Assembly (NCBI RefSeq): GCF_012726235.1
Contig: NZ_JAASAH010000008.1
Span: 186,001-250,000, forward strand
DNA: 64,000 nt
Direction: 5' to 3'
DNA from: Streptomyces sp. HNM0574
Lineage (GTDB): Bacteria > Actinomycetota > Actinomycetes > Streptomycetales > Streptomycetaceae
Shown piece after piece: positions 27,494 to 36,197 of this stretch. The notes beneath the pieces were generated by a model. It saw only the letters and a list, made by a program, of their open reading frames with translations, was not told the DNA's origin and ran no database searches. The translations under genes were made by a program, and so were the position numbers. Each line of letters begins with the position of its first letter. Position 1 is the stretch's first letter.

Positions 27494-29836
27494 TTACGCG
27501 GAGCGCTTCGCGATCACGTAGCGCGGGAAGCCGTCGTGGTCGGTGTGGCTGGTGAGGGAGGCGAAACCGGCCCGGCGGAGGATGTCGAGGACCTCGTCCA
27601 CCTTGGCGTCGTAGTGCTCCACGGCCAGCACGCCGTCCGCGGTGAGCAGCCGGGCCGCCGCCGTGGCGACCGAGCGCAGCGCGTCCAGACCGTCCCAGCC
27701 GGAGTAGACCGCCTCGGCGGGCTGGTGCACGGCCCACTCGGCGGGGATGTGCAGCCGGTCGGGCACGTACGGCGGGTTGGCGGTGATCAGGTCGACGGTG
27801 CCGTCCAGCGCGGACAGCAGGCCCGCGTCGGCCACGTCGCCCGCGACGAAGTCGACCTTCCCGGGCACCTGTTCGCGCAGCCGCTCCGCGTTCTCGCGGG
27901 CGCACTCCAGCGCCGTCTCCGAGATGTCGACACCGGTGACCTCGGCGCCGGGACGGAGCTTGCCGACGGACAGCGCCAGCGCGCCGGAGCCGGTGCACAG
28001 GTCGACGGTGCGCGGCTGCTCGGCGCCGCAGGCGGCGAGGGCCGTCTCGACCATGGCCTCGGAGTGCACGCGGGGGATGAACACGCCCTTGCCGACCCGG
28101 AATTCGAGGCCGAACAGCTGCGCGCTGCCGGTCAGGTACTCCAGCGGCTCCCGCTCCGCGCGGCGGCGCACCAGCTCGCGCAGCGAGGCGGCCTGCCCGT
28201 CGTCGAGGACCGCGTTCGGGTCCAGCTCGCCCGCGGGGACGCCGCTGACGTGCGCGGCCAGCGCGAGCGCGTCCGCGCCGGGGGCCCAGACGCCGGCGCC
28301 GGCCAGGGTCTCCTCGGCGGCGGTGAGGTGCCCGCCCAGGGTCTGCCCGGACTCGGCGCCCGGAGTGCCGAAGGCGGAGCGGCAGTTGGCGTAGTAGTCG
28401 CGCAGCCAGCGCACCATCTGCGGGTGCAGCCGGGAGGAGGCCAGCAGCTCGGGCGGCGGCGTGAAATCGGTGTCGATCTCGTCGGCCCAGTTGGCGTAGA
28501 TCGGCCGCAGGTCGGCCTCCAGGTACTCCTGCCAGTCGGTGGGGATGTTCCAGTGGTGCTCGTAGCCGGTGGCCAGCATGTGCTCGACGGTGGTGTCGAT
28601 GACCCGCTCGCGGCTCACACCCTCCAGCGGGCGCCGCCTGGGCGTGAACGCGTCGAGGTCGAGCTCGGGCGTTCCGCCCGCCATGCGGAGCGCGAACTCC
28701 CGTGCCAGCAGCGGCGAGAGGAACAGTCCGTCCCGGTAGGTGCCGGTCATCATCCACAGTCCGGCGTACGGGGTCTCGCCCAGCAGCGGGTAGCCGTCCA
28801 GGGAGACCGGCCGGTTGCCCACGTTGACCTTGGTGACCTGGCTGGACCACAGGTTGCGGCGGATCTGCCGGTGCGAGCACTCCAGCAGGAAGTTGAGGTC
28901 CCGGATGACGGGGTCGGCCAGCGGGCGCGGGTTGATGATGTTCGTGGCGCCGATGTAGACCCGGGCCATGCCGCGCGGCACGACGTGCAGCCCGCAGGCG
29001 AAGGCGCGGTTGGGGGTGCGGATCACCGACTCGGGCTGGGTGCCGTCGTGGGTGCTGGCGATCGCGGAGACGCCGTACCCGGCGACCAGGCGCGGGATGC
29101 AGTCGCCGAGCCCGGGCACCGAGTCGATCAGCGTCTGCGAGCCGACGCCGCCGGCCAGCGCGACCTGCCCGGCGGTGAGCGTCTCGCCGTTGTCCAGGAC
29201 GACGCCGCGGGTGCGGTCGCCGTCGACCAGGACGCGGGTGGCCTGCGCGTCGACGAGGTGCACGCCGAGGCGGCGTGCGGTCTCCTCCAGCCGGTGCAGC
29301 AGCCGGCCGGAGTCGACGGCGTGCTCACCGGGGATGTGCAGGGCCTTCAGGGGACGGGAGTTGGGGTCGGGATCCAGCCAGTCGACGTCGTCCGGGTCGA
29401 CGGTCTCGTACGGCTCGTCGTGCTTCTCCAGGGTGGCGCGGATCGCCTCGTAGTTGCCGGTGTCGATGGTGCCGGTGCCGACGGTGTTCAGCAGCACGGT
29501 GGTGCCGCGCGCGGTGAGGATGTCCCGGCTGTCGGCCGCGGAGCCGGAGATGGTCTCCAGCCACTCGGGCCACAGGTCCTTGGCCCGCAGGTCGAGGTCG
29601 AACTTGGCCTGCCCGTAGGAGCTTTCCAGCAGCCCCGTGGTGACCTCGCCGAAGCAGCCGAGCATGGCACCCGCGGCCGTGGAGGCGGCGTACGGGCGGT
29701 GGGCGCGGCCGACGAGCGCGACGGAGTGGCCGCGCTGGGCCAGCTCGACGGCGAGCGAGGAGCCGAGGGCGCCGTTGCCGACGACGATCGCGTCGAAGCC
29801 CTTCTGGGCGGTGTCCTGAGTGGTGCTGTCCTTCAT
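27494..29836 (-). CDS. DAO-type flavoenzyme fused to PrmC/HemK-like methyltransferase
   Basis: 780 residues, start with an AGGAG site. The N-terminal ~400 residues are a FAD-dependent D-amino-acid-oxidase/ThiO-type protein: Rossmann motif VVGNGALGSSLAVELAQRG (about 18-36), the STAAGAM loop, and a C-terminal GLWMMTGTYRDG segment. After a ~90-residue helical linker comes a complete PrmC-like half, with the helical domain and then DLCTGSGALALSVG, GVDIS and NPPY (687-690). NPPY is the amide-nitrogen methyltransferase signature of PrmC/HemK. I know of no housekeeping enzyme with this pairing, and both halves look intact. It probably oxidises an amine and methylates an N (or other nucleophile) of a pathway intermediate. 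It is 94 bp downstream of the oxoamine synthase gene. Confidence 0.87.
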   Translation of the reverse strand: MKDSTTQDTAQKGFDAIVVGNGALGSSLAVELAQRGHSVALVGRAHRPYAASTAAGAMLGCFGEVTTGLLESSYGQAKFDLDLRAKDLWPEWLETISGSAADSRDILTARGTTVLLNTVGTGTIDTGNYEAIRATLEKHDEPYETVDPDDVDWLDPDPNSRPLKALHIPGEHAVDSGRLLHRLEETARRLGVHLVDAQATRVLVDGDRTRGVVLDNGETLTAGQVALAGGVGSQTLIDSVPGLGDCIPRLVAGYGVSAIASTHDGTQPESVIRTPNRAFACGLHVVPRGMARVYIGATNIINPRPLADPVIRDLNFLLECSHRQIRRNLWSSQVTKVNVGNRPVSLDGYPLLGETPYAGLWMMTGTYRDGLFLSPLLAREFALRMAGGTPELDLDAFTPRRRPLEGVSRERVIDTTVEHMLATGYEHHWNIPTDWQEYLEADLRPIYANWADEIDTDFTPPPELLASSRLHPQMVRWLRDYYANCRSAFGTPGAESGQTLGGHLTAAEETLAGAGVWAPGADALALAAHVSGVPAGELDPNAVLDDGQAASLRELVRRRAEREPLEYLTGSAQLFGLEFRVGKGVFIPRVHSEAMVETALAACGAEQPRTVDLCTGSGALALSVGKLRPGAEVTGVDISETALECARENAERLREQVPGKVDFVAGDVADAGLLSALDGTVDLITANPPYVPDRLHIPAEWAVHQPAEAVYSGWDGLDALRSVATAAARLLTADGVLAVEHYDAKVDEVLDILRRAGFASLTSHTDHDGFPRYVIAKRSA

Positions 29837-29930
29837 CGGAGGAACTCCTTGGATGCGGTGGTGAAGTCCGGTGGGGTGAAGCCCTGTGCGCTGGAGCGCT
29901 GTGCGGTGGTGACGTGCGGCGCGGTGCCGG

Positions 29931-31157
29931 TCACGCGGAGCCGAGGTGTTCGGCGGTGGACTCGATCTGCTCGCGGGTGTGCTTCGAGGACAGCGCGAAG
30001 CGCAGCAGCCCCGTCCCGCGCGCCACCACGGGGTAGAAGACGGGGAAGCAGAGGACGCCGGCCTCCCGCATCCGGACGGCGGCCTCGAAGGCGGCCTCCT
30101 CGGTCTCCATGGCCAGCCCGCGGATCGGCGAGCGCTGGCCCGCGTTGACCAGCCGGTCGCCGCCGTGGACCTTGTCGAACAGCTCGACGTTGGCCCACAG
30201 TTCGTCCTGGAGCCCGGCCACCGTGCCGTCCACGTGCATGCGCGCGGACTCGGCGTTGATCGCCACGTGCGTGAGCATGTTGGAGTGCCCGAACACCATC
30301 GGGTTGGCCTCGCGGCGCAGCACCGTCACGTCCGCCGCGTCGTGGGTGAGGACGAAGCCGCCGGAGCCGCCGAAGGCCTTGGAGAGCGAGCCCACCAGCA
30401 GCACGCCGGGCGGCAGGTGCCCGCCCAGCTGCTCGAAGGCGTAACCGGCGCCCTTCCGGCCGCTGATGGAGATGCCGTGCGCGTCGTCGATGTAGACGTA
30501 CCCGCCGTACGCGGAGGCCGCCTCCCACAGCGCGGCCACGTCGATCAGCCCGCCCATCGAGCCGATGCCGTCCACCAGCAGGACGGGGGTGCGCCGCTCG
30601 GCGCGGGCCTGCTCCAGCGCGGCGGTCAGCGAGTCGGGCTCCTCGACGCGGAAGCGCGTGACGGGGCCGACCTGTTCGAGGACGCCGCGCAGGGCCTGCA
30701 TGGAGGCGTGCGCGGTGCGCTCGACGACGAACAGCGGGCCGCCGGGGCCCATCGGGTAGCCGGGCAGCACGCCGGCGCCCAGCAGCGGCAGCAGGCCCAG
30801 GTGGACGCTGCTGACCGAGTTGAACACCAGCCCGTGCATGCCCGGGTAGATCTCCCCGAGCAGCTCCTCCAGCTGCCGCACCTCGACGGGTTCGACGCTG
30901 TTGCGGGAGGAGGAGAAGTGCGTCCCGTACCGCTCCAGCGCGGTGCGGGCGGCGTGCACGAGCCGCGGGTGGTCCTCAAGACCGAGGTACGAGCAGGAGA
31001 CGAACTCGACGCACGCGCTCCCGTCGTCCAGCGTCACGGTCTTGCCGGAGCGCCGGGTGATGGTGTGGCCGGTCAGACCGGCGCGCACCGCGCGGTCGTA
31101 CATGTCGGTGGTCTGGTCCGAGCGGCGGGATATCCGGTTGGACAGCGCCTCGTTCAT
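29931..31157 (-). CDS. Alpha-oxoamine synthase (PLP; BioF/KBL/ALAS-like)
   Basis: 408 residues from the ATG at 31157 (AGGAGGTG ribosome-binding site). The family's fold-type I PLP features are visible: FVSCSYLGLEDHP at the N-terminus, His150 for cofactor stacking, the IDDAHG box (Asp224, His227) and the PLP lysine in GSLSKAFGG (Lys260). These enzymes condense an amino acid with an acyl-CoA/ACP thioester, losing CO2 to give an aminoketone. It lies between papC and the flavoenzyme fusion, so 4-aminophenylalanine or a simpler amino acid could be a substrate. A biotin or haem role is unlikely because no other genes of those pathways are near. Confidence 0.9.
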   Translation of the reverse strand: MNEALSNRISRRSDQTTDMYDRAVRAGLTGHTITRRSGKTVTLDDGSACVEFVSCSYLGLEDHPRLVHAARTALERYGTHFSSSRNSVEPVEVRQLEELLGEIYPGMHGLVFNSVSSVHLGLLPLLGAGVLPGYPMGPGGPLFVVERTAHASMQALRGVLEQVGPVTRFRVEEPDSLTAALEQARAERRTPVLLVDGIGSMGGLIDVAALWEAASAYGGYVYIDDAHGISISGRKGAGYAFEQLGGHLPPGVLLVGSLSKAFGGSGGFVLTHDAADVTVLRREANPMVFGHSNMLTHVAINAESARMHVDGTVAGLQDELWANVELFDKVHGGDRLVNAGQRSPIRGLAMETEEAAFEAAVRMREAGVLCFPVFYPVVARGTGLLRFALSSKHTREQIESTAEHLGSA

Positions 31158-31216
31158 GGGCACCTCCTGGTGAGATTCCGAGGGGACGTTCCGAAGTGGT
31201 GTGGCGGGCAGGGGGT

Positions 31217-32125
31217 TTACGGGTCCGTGCCGCCGTGGTCGAGCAGGGTGCGGAAGAGTGCCGCGGCGTCCTCGGCGGAGCCGTCGAGGTGGCCGTCGAA
31301 CCAGTCGCGCAGTTCGCCGAAGAGTGCCCGGAAGGCGTCCTCCCCGCCCGCGCCGACGGTCTCGTCCAGGTGCGCGAGGGAGCCGCGCAGCGCGGTGCGG
31401 GCCGCGTCCGCGCCGGCGCCCGAGTCCTGGATGTCCCAGTACGTCTCGGGGTCGGCGGTGAGCAGCCGCGCGGCGAGCGCGAGCAGCGTGCGGGTGGGCG
31501 GCGCGGCGCAGGCGGCGACGTCCTGGGGGCTGAGGCCGAGCCGGGGCAGGGCCTGCGCGAAGCCCAGCACCGCCGCGTGCGTCACGGCCTGCACGGAGGT
31601 CACGCACCGGTCGTGGTCCGCGTGGCTCATCCGGTGCACCCGCGCGCCGGCCCCGTCGATCAGCTCCAGCAGCGCGTGTGCGGCGGTGTCCTCGCGCACA
31701 CCGGAGACCGTGACGGTGTTCCCCCGCCAGCCGAGGGACGGGTGGAAGAGCGGGTTGAGGCTCAACAGCGGGCGCGGCGCGAGCCGTTGCTCGGCGGCGG
31801 CCTGGAAGCGCGCCTTGTGCGAGAGGGTCTCCACGACGAGCGCGTGCGGCGCGGTGTGCCGCTCCAGCACGTCCAGCGCGGCCAGCGCCGTACGTTCGGG
31901 CACGGCCACGCAGACCACGTCCGCGCGGGCCAGCTCCTCCCGCACCCCGGGCGGCGCGGCGGTCACGTCGGCGTGCAGCACCCGGGGGTGCCCCGCGGCG
32001 CCCGCGGCGGGCTCGCCGGACGGGGGCGAGGCGTCCACGGCGACGGTCTCCCAGCCGGACGCGGCCAGCAGCCCGGCCAGCAGTCCGCCCACGTTCCCGT
32101 GCCCGAGCACGACGGCCCGCGTCAC
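31217..32125 (-). CDS. papC: PapC-like 4-amino-4-deoxyprephenate dehydrogenase
   Basis: 302 residues starting at GTG 32125; GTGA overlaps the papA stop. The N-terminal NAD-binding motif is VVLGHGNVGGLLAGLLA (GxGxxG), followed by ETLSHKARF and LSLNPLFHPSLGW, as in prephenate dehydrogenases. The rest is helical with HRMSHADHDRCVTSVQ, the substrate-binding segment. With PapA and PapB it should oxidatively decarboxylate 4-amino-4-deoxyprephenate to 4-aminophenylpyruvate. The specific amino substrate is inferred from the adjacent genes; on its own it would be called a prephenate dehydrogenase. Confidence 0.88.
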   Translation of the reverse strand: MTRAVVLGHGNVGGLLAGLLAASGWETVAVDASPPSGEPAAGAAGHPRVLHADVTAAPPGVREELARADVVCVAVPERTALAALDVLERHTAPHALVVETLSHKARFQAAAEQRLAPRPLLSLNPLFHPSLGWRGNTVTVSGVREDTAAHALLELIDGAGARVHRMSHADHDRCVTSVQAVTHAAVLGFAQALPRLGLSPQDVAACAAPPTRTLLALAARLLTADPETYWDIQDSGAGADAARTALRGSLAHLDETVGAGGEDAFRALFGELRDWFDGHLDGSAEDAAALFRTLLDHGGTDP

Positions 32126-34230
32126 GACAGCTCTCCCGCCGTGCCGCCGGGGCCGTCCGTGCCCTGCTCCTCCGTCGTGGCGTTCAGCGCGGCGAGCATC
32201 GCGCGGGACTTGACCAGCGTCTCCTCGTGCTCGTCTTCCGGGTCGGAGAGGGTGACGACGGCGCCGCCCACCCCGAAGGTGCACGCCTGGGCGCTGTTGA
32301 CCAGGGTGCGGATGACGATGCTCAGGTCCGCGGCGCCGCACAGCGAGATCCAGCCGATGGCACCGGAGTAGTAGCCGCGCGCCCGGGGCTCCAGCTCGTC
32401 GATGATCTCCATGGTGCGCACCTTCGGCGCACCGGTCATCGATCCGCCGGGGAAGGCGGACCGCAGACAGTCGACGACGGTGCGCCCCGGCGCGATCCGG
32501 CCCGCGATGGTGCTCACCAACTGGTGCACGTGCGAGTACGTCTCCACGTCGAAGAGCGTGGGGACGTGCACGCTGCCCACGGTGCAGACCCGGTTCAGGT
32601 CGTTCCGCAGCAGGTCGACGATCATCAGGTTCTCGGCGCGGTCCTTGGGGTTCGCGGCCAGCTCCGCGCGGACGGCGCGGTCCTCCTCCGCGGTGCCGCC
32701 GCGCGGCCTGGTGCCCTTGATCGGCTTGGACTCCACATGCCCGTCCCTGCGCACCTGGAGGAACCGCTCGGGGGACGCGCTGAGCACCGAGGTGTCCCCG
32801 GCCCGCAGATAGGCGCCGAACGGCACGGGGCTCAGCGAGCGCAGCCGCAGATAGGAGTCGAGCGGGGCCTGAAGCGGGGCCGCCTCGGCCGTGTTGGTCA
32901 GGCAGATCTCGTAGGACTCGCCGTCCCGGATGGCGTCCAGGCAGGACTTGACGCTGCCCAGGTAGGCGGTGCGCGGCTGGTCGAAACGGAACCGCGGGCC
33001 GGTCTCCGGGGCCTCCGGCTCCACGGTGAGCGGCGCGGCCGTGTGGCGTTCGACGGCGGCCGCCGCGTGGCTGAACCACTCGGCGCCGGCGCGTACGGTC
33101 TCCGGTGCGGCGGTGTCGGTGAGGCAGAGCAGATAGCTGCACCGCTCGTGGTGGTCGACGACGATCGCCCGGTCGGCGAAGAGGAGTTGGGCGTCGGGCA
33201 GCGGCGAGGTGTGGTGCGCGCTGCCGCCGGTCTCGGCCTTCAGCTCGTAGCCGAGGGCGCCGACCCAGCCGAGGTTGAAGTCGGTGGGCAGGCCCGGCGG
33301 GTGCGGCACGGACCGCTCGGCCAGCCGCGCGTCCAGGTACCCGAAGAAGTCCTCCCGCACGGTGCTGCTCCGCCCGCCTTGGTGCACCGTCCAGGCGCCC
33401 TCGGTGACGTCGTAGGACAGGTGCTCGGCGAGCGGCCCGGAGGTGTCGCCCAGGAACGTGAACCGGCTGGTGTCCAGGTCGTGCCGGGAGCTGTCGAGCC
33501 AGAACGCGTGCGGTGACTCCCCGTACTCCGCGCGGAACAGTGACGCGGTGTCCGGGTGGGCCTCGACCCGCCGGAACTCGACGTGGTAGCGCGGCCGTTC
33601 GGGCACGGCGACGGCACCGGCGTACGGGGTGCCCGCGTCCTCCTCGCCGCTCCTCCCGGCGTTCAGCGCGAGGTGGCGGAAGTTGTGCAGCAGTTCGGCC
33701 CCGTGCTCGGTGAGCACCGACTCGGGGTGGAACTGCACGCCCCACTGCGGCGCGTTCCGGTGCCTGACGCCCATGACCACGCCGTCGGCGGTCCAGGCCA
33801 GCGGCTCCAGCTCCGGCGGCAGGTCGGTGACGGCCAGCGAGTGGTACCGCACGACCGTGAACGGCGAGGGGATGTCCGCGAACAGGCCCTGCCCGTCGTG
33901 GTGCACGGACGAGGTGCGGCCGTGCATCGGCTCCGGCGCGTGCCCGACCCGGGCGCCGGCCGCGTGCGAAATGCCCTGGTGGCCCAGGCAGATGCCCAGT
34001 ACGGGCACCCGGGTCTGCTCCAGCGCCCGCGCGGAGATGCCCAGGTCGCGCTCCCGCTGGGGGCGTCCGGGGCCGGGGGAGATGACGACGCCGTCGTAGG
34101 CGTCGAGGTCGATCCGCTCCCAGGGGGTGTCATGGGTGACGACGTGCGGGGCCGAGCCGTTCACCCGGTGCAGCAGGTCGTGGAGGTTGTAGGTGAACGA
34201 GTCGTAGTTGTCAATCAGCAGTGTGCGCAC
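32122..34230 (-). CDS. papA: PapA-like fused 4-amino-4-deoxychorismate synthase
   Basis: 702 residues. The N-terminal ~200 residues are a class I glutamine amidotransferase: LLIDNYDSFTYNL, the nucleophile Cys in GICLGHQGIS, and FHPES. The remainder is a PabB-type component I with PIKGTRPRGG (Lys in PIKGT separates PabB from the PIAGT of anthranilate synthases), LMIVDLLRNDL and PGGSMTGAPK. It converts chorismate and glutamine to 4-amino-4-deoxychorismate. The fused form is typical of antibiotic pathways (pristinamycin, chloramphenicol). It overlaps papB by 20 bp and papC by 4 bp. A p-aminobenzoate/folate role is less likely because papB and papC sit beside it and no aminodeoxychorismate lyase does. 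Confidence 0.95.
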   Translation of the reverse strand: MRTLLIDNYDSFTYNLHDLLHRVNGSAPHVVTHDTPWERIDLDAYDGVVISPGPGRPQRERDLGISARALEQTRVPVLGICLGHQGISHAAGARVGHAPEPMHGRTSSVHHDGQGLFADIPSPFTVVRYHSLAVTDLPPELEPLAWTADGVVMGVRHRNAPQWGVQFHPESVLTEHGAELLHNFRHLALNAGRSGEEDAGTPYAGAVAVPERPRYHVEFRRVEAHPDTASLFRAEYGESPHAFWLDSSRHDLDTSRFTFLGDTSGPLAEHLSYDVTEGAWTVHQGGRSSTVREDFFGYLDARLAERSVPHPPGLPTDFNLGWVGALGYELKAETGGSAHHTSPLPDAQLLFADRAIVVDHHERCSYLLCLTDTAAPETVRAGAEWFSHAAAAVERHTAAPLTVEPEAPETGPRFRFDQPRTAYLGSVKSCLDAIRDGESYEICLTNTAEAAPLQAPLDSYLRLRSLSPVPFGAYLRAGDTSVLSASPERFLQVRRDGHVESKPIKGTRPRGGTAEEDRAVRAELAANPKDRAENLMIVDLLRNDLNRVCTVGSVHVPTLFDVETYSHVHQLVSTIAGRIAPGRTVVDCLRSAFPGGSMTGAPKVRTMEIIDELEPRARGYYSGAIGWISLCGAADLSIVIRTLVNSAQACTFGVGGAVVTLSDPEDEHEETLVKSRAMLAALNATTEEQGTDGPGGTAGELS

Positions 34231-34600
34231 GGTTTTCGATGCTCCCCACGAGTGCTTCGATGCGGTCCTGAGCGGCCTGCCCGGCTTCGGCGGGCCCGGC
34301 GTGTGCGGGCTCGCCCTCCTCCCGGCGGCAGGCGTCGGAGATGAGCGTGGTGAAGACGTCCTGGAGCGCCGACGGACTCATCCCGTGCTCCAGCGCGAAC
34401 TCGGTGGCCCGCCGCAGCACCACCCGGACCCGGTCCGGCTGCATGACGGGGATGTCCCGGTCGCCCTTGACCCGTCCGACGCGGCGGGTGGCCTGGTGCC
34501 GCAGCAGCAGGGCGTTGAGCAGGATCGTGTCGATGGCGTCCAGGTCCTGCCGCAGCTCCCGCAGCAGCGGGTCGGGAGCGGGCGCGTCGCCGGTCTTCAT
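34211..34600 (-). CDS. papB: PapB-like AroQ chorismate mutase
   Basis: 129 residues. The AroQ helical fold is clear: LLRELRQDLDAIDTILLNALLLRHQATRRVGRVKG, with the substrate-binding Arg of the first helix, the Arg in RHQATRR and the Lys of VKG, then VMQPDRVRVVLRRA. In PapABC systems the small mutase rearranges 4-amino-4-deoxychorismate to 4-amino-4-deoxyprephenate. It starts 64 bp after the DAHP synthase stop and overlaps papA. The preference for the amino substrate is inferred from gene order. Confidence 0.92.
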   Translation of the reverse strand: MKTGDAPAPDPLLRELRQDLDAIDTILLNALLLRHQATRRVGRVKGDRDIPVMQPDRVRVVLRRATEFALEHGMSPSALQDVFTTLISDACRREEGEPAHAGPAEAGQAAQDRIEALVGSIENRAHTAD

Positions 34601-34664
34601 GTGCCGTCACCTCGGGGTCGGTGGATGGGGGCGGGGGTTGTTCGGGGGTGGCCGGGGCGGTGGC

Positions 34665-35861
34665 TCACCGCGCGTCGAGGAAGGCGTCGACGGCGGCCGT
34701 CGCCTGCTCCGGGTTGAGCCGGGGGTCGCAGGCCGAGCGGTAGTCGGGGAAGTCGCCGGCGCCGGTGCGCTCGCGGGGGCCCTCGACGCACTCGGTCACC
34801 GGGTCCGGGGTGAGCTCCAGGCTGAGCCCGGCGGGGTGGGCGCCGTGCGTCCGGAGGACCCGGACGAAGCCCTCGATCTCCCGGCGGATCTCGGGCAGCG
34901 CGCGGGTCTTGCGGCCGCCGGGCGCGCGGTAGGTGTTGGCGTGCATCGGGTCGCACAGCCACACCACCGGGACGCCGGCGTCGGCGACCGCGCGTACCAG
35001 CGGCGGGAGGGCCGCGGTGACCCTTTCGGCGCCCATCCGGACGATGAAGCTCAGGCGCCCCTCGGCGGCCTCCGGGTTGAGCAGCCGGGCCAGCGCCAGT
35101 GCCTCGTCCGGTGTGGTGGCCGGGCCGAGCTTCACGCCGACGGGGTTGTGCACGGCCGAGGCGAAGTCCGCGTGCGCGTCGCGCGGGCCGCGGGTCCGCT
35201 CGCCGATCCAGCCGAAGTGCGCGGAGGTCGCGAGGGCCGCGCCCGGGCCCTTGCGGAAGAGCGCCCGCTCGTACTCCAGGAGCAGCAACTCGTGGGAGGC
35301 GTACACCGGTTGGGCGGCCTCCTCGCCCCGCGCGCTCTCGCGCAGGGCGGCCAGGGCGCGGCGGGCGCTGTGGTAGGCGGTCAGCAGGCGTCGCGGGTCG
35401 GGGACGCGCAGCAGGGGGTCGGGGGCTTCCGCGTTGACGGCGTCGCCCCGGTAGCTGGGGATGCTCCGGCCGTCCGGGCCGGGCTCGTGGTCGGCGCTGC
35501 GCGGCTTGGCGTACTGCCCGGCGATCCGTCCGACGGCGGTCACCCCGGGTGCCCCGGCGCCCTCGCGGAGCCGGGTGGCGAGGCCGCGGAGCTGGGCCGC
35601 CTTGCGCAGGACGGTGTCGCGGTCGCTGTCCTCGAACCGTTCGGCGCAGTCGCCGCCGTGCAGGACGAGCCGCTCGCCCCGGGCGGCTTCCGCCAACTCG
35701 CCGCTCAGCGCGGTCACTTCCTCCTCGGTGACCAGCGGCGGCAGGACGGCGAGCTCGCGCACCACCTCGGCGAGGGCGTCGGGGTCGGGCCACGCGGGCT
35801 GCTGGGCGGCGGGACGGGTGGGGGCGGTGTGGGCAGGCGTCGAGGACGCGTCGCTGGTCAT
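34665..35861 (-). CDS. Class II DAHP synthase (shikimate-pathway entry)
   Basis: 398 residues, shorter than the ~450 of plant/primary class II enzymes and like those in phenazine-type clusters. Class II features include LVLHGGDCAERFED (metal-binding Cys), GRIAGQYAKPRS, PSYRGDAVNA and VWLCDPMHANT. It condenses phosphoenolpyruvate and erythrose 4-phosphate to 3-deoxy-arabino-heptulosonate 7-phosphate. A second copy inside an antibiotic operon typically raises chorismate supply, often with relaxed feedback inhibition. It lies directly upstream of papB. Confidence 0.94.
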   Translation of the reverse strand: MTSDASSTPAHTAPTRPAAQQPAWPDPDALAEVVRELAVLPPLVTEEEVTALSGELAEAARGERLVLHGGDCAERFEDSDRDTVLRKAAQLRGLATRLREGAGAPGVTAVGRIAGQYAKPRSADHEPGPDGRSIPSYRGDAVNAEAPDPLLRVPDPRRLLTAYHSARRALAALRESARGEEAAQPVYASHELLLLEYERALFRKGPGAALATSAHFGWIGERTRGPRDAHADFASAVHNPVGVKLGPATTPDEALALARLLNPEAAEGRLSFIVRMGAERVTAALPPLVRAVADAGVPVVWLCDPMHANTYRAPGGRKTRALPEIRREIEGFVRVLRTHGAHPAGLSLELTPDPVTECVEGPRERTGAGDFPDYRSACDPRLNPEQATAAVDAFLDAR

Positions 35862-36197
35862 GACGGTGGAGGCTCCAAGTCGTCCGACGGGAGGGGAGGT
35901 TCCGAAGCGGCCCGCGCCGCGGCGTGCCGGCCCGCGGCGTCGACGCTGACGTGGCGGGCGGGCAGGGGGACGGGCGGCGGCGAGCGGGAGAACGAGCAGG
36001 AATGGGGCCGGAGGCGGGGGAGTCGGGGGGGCGTGCGGGGCCCACGCGGTCGTTCCGGCCCGAACGGTCGTGGGCGGGACGGGACTTCGGCGGGCGGGCG
36101 CGGATCGCGGGGCGGCGGCTGCCGTACGGTGTGCGAGCAGGGGGCGGGGCGCGCGGGACCGTACGTCCCGTGCTCCCGTCGGGCGACGGCCGTCCGC
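35862..36197. other. Gene-free 336-bp gap inside the biosynthetic operon
   Basis: This is the longest gap in the minus-strand operon, between the SDR stop and the DAHP synthase start. It is extremely G-rich on the plus strand. No reading frame here has a believable start. It may hold a second promoter for the DAHP synthase-pap genes, but no clear box was found. Confidence 0.4.

Noticed and set aside
23640..27521. 1,293-residue plus-strand frame
   Set aside because: It lies antisense to the GNAT and amidohydrolase genes and is Gly/Arg/Pro-rich low-complexity; a shadow frame.
27456..28880. N-terminal extension of the amidohydrolase frame by 475 residues
   Set aside because: This part is a frame-shifted shadow of the flavoenzyme-methyltransferase fusion. 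The ATG at 27455 with a twin-Arg signal is the natural start.
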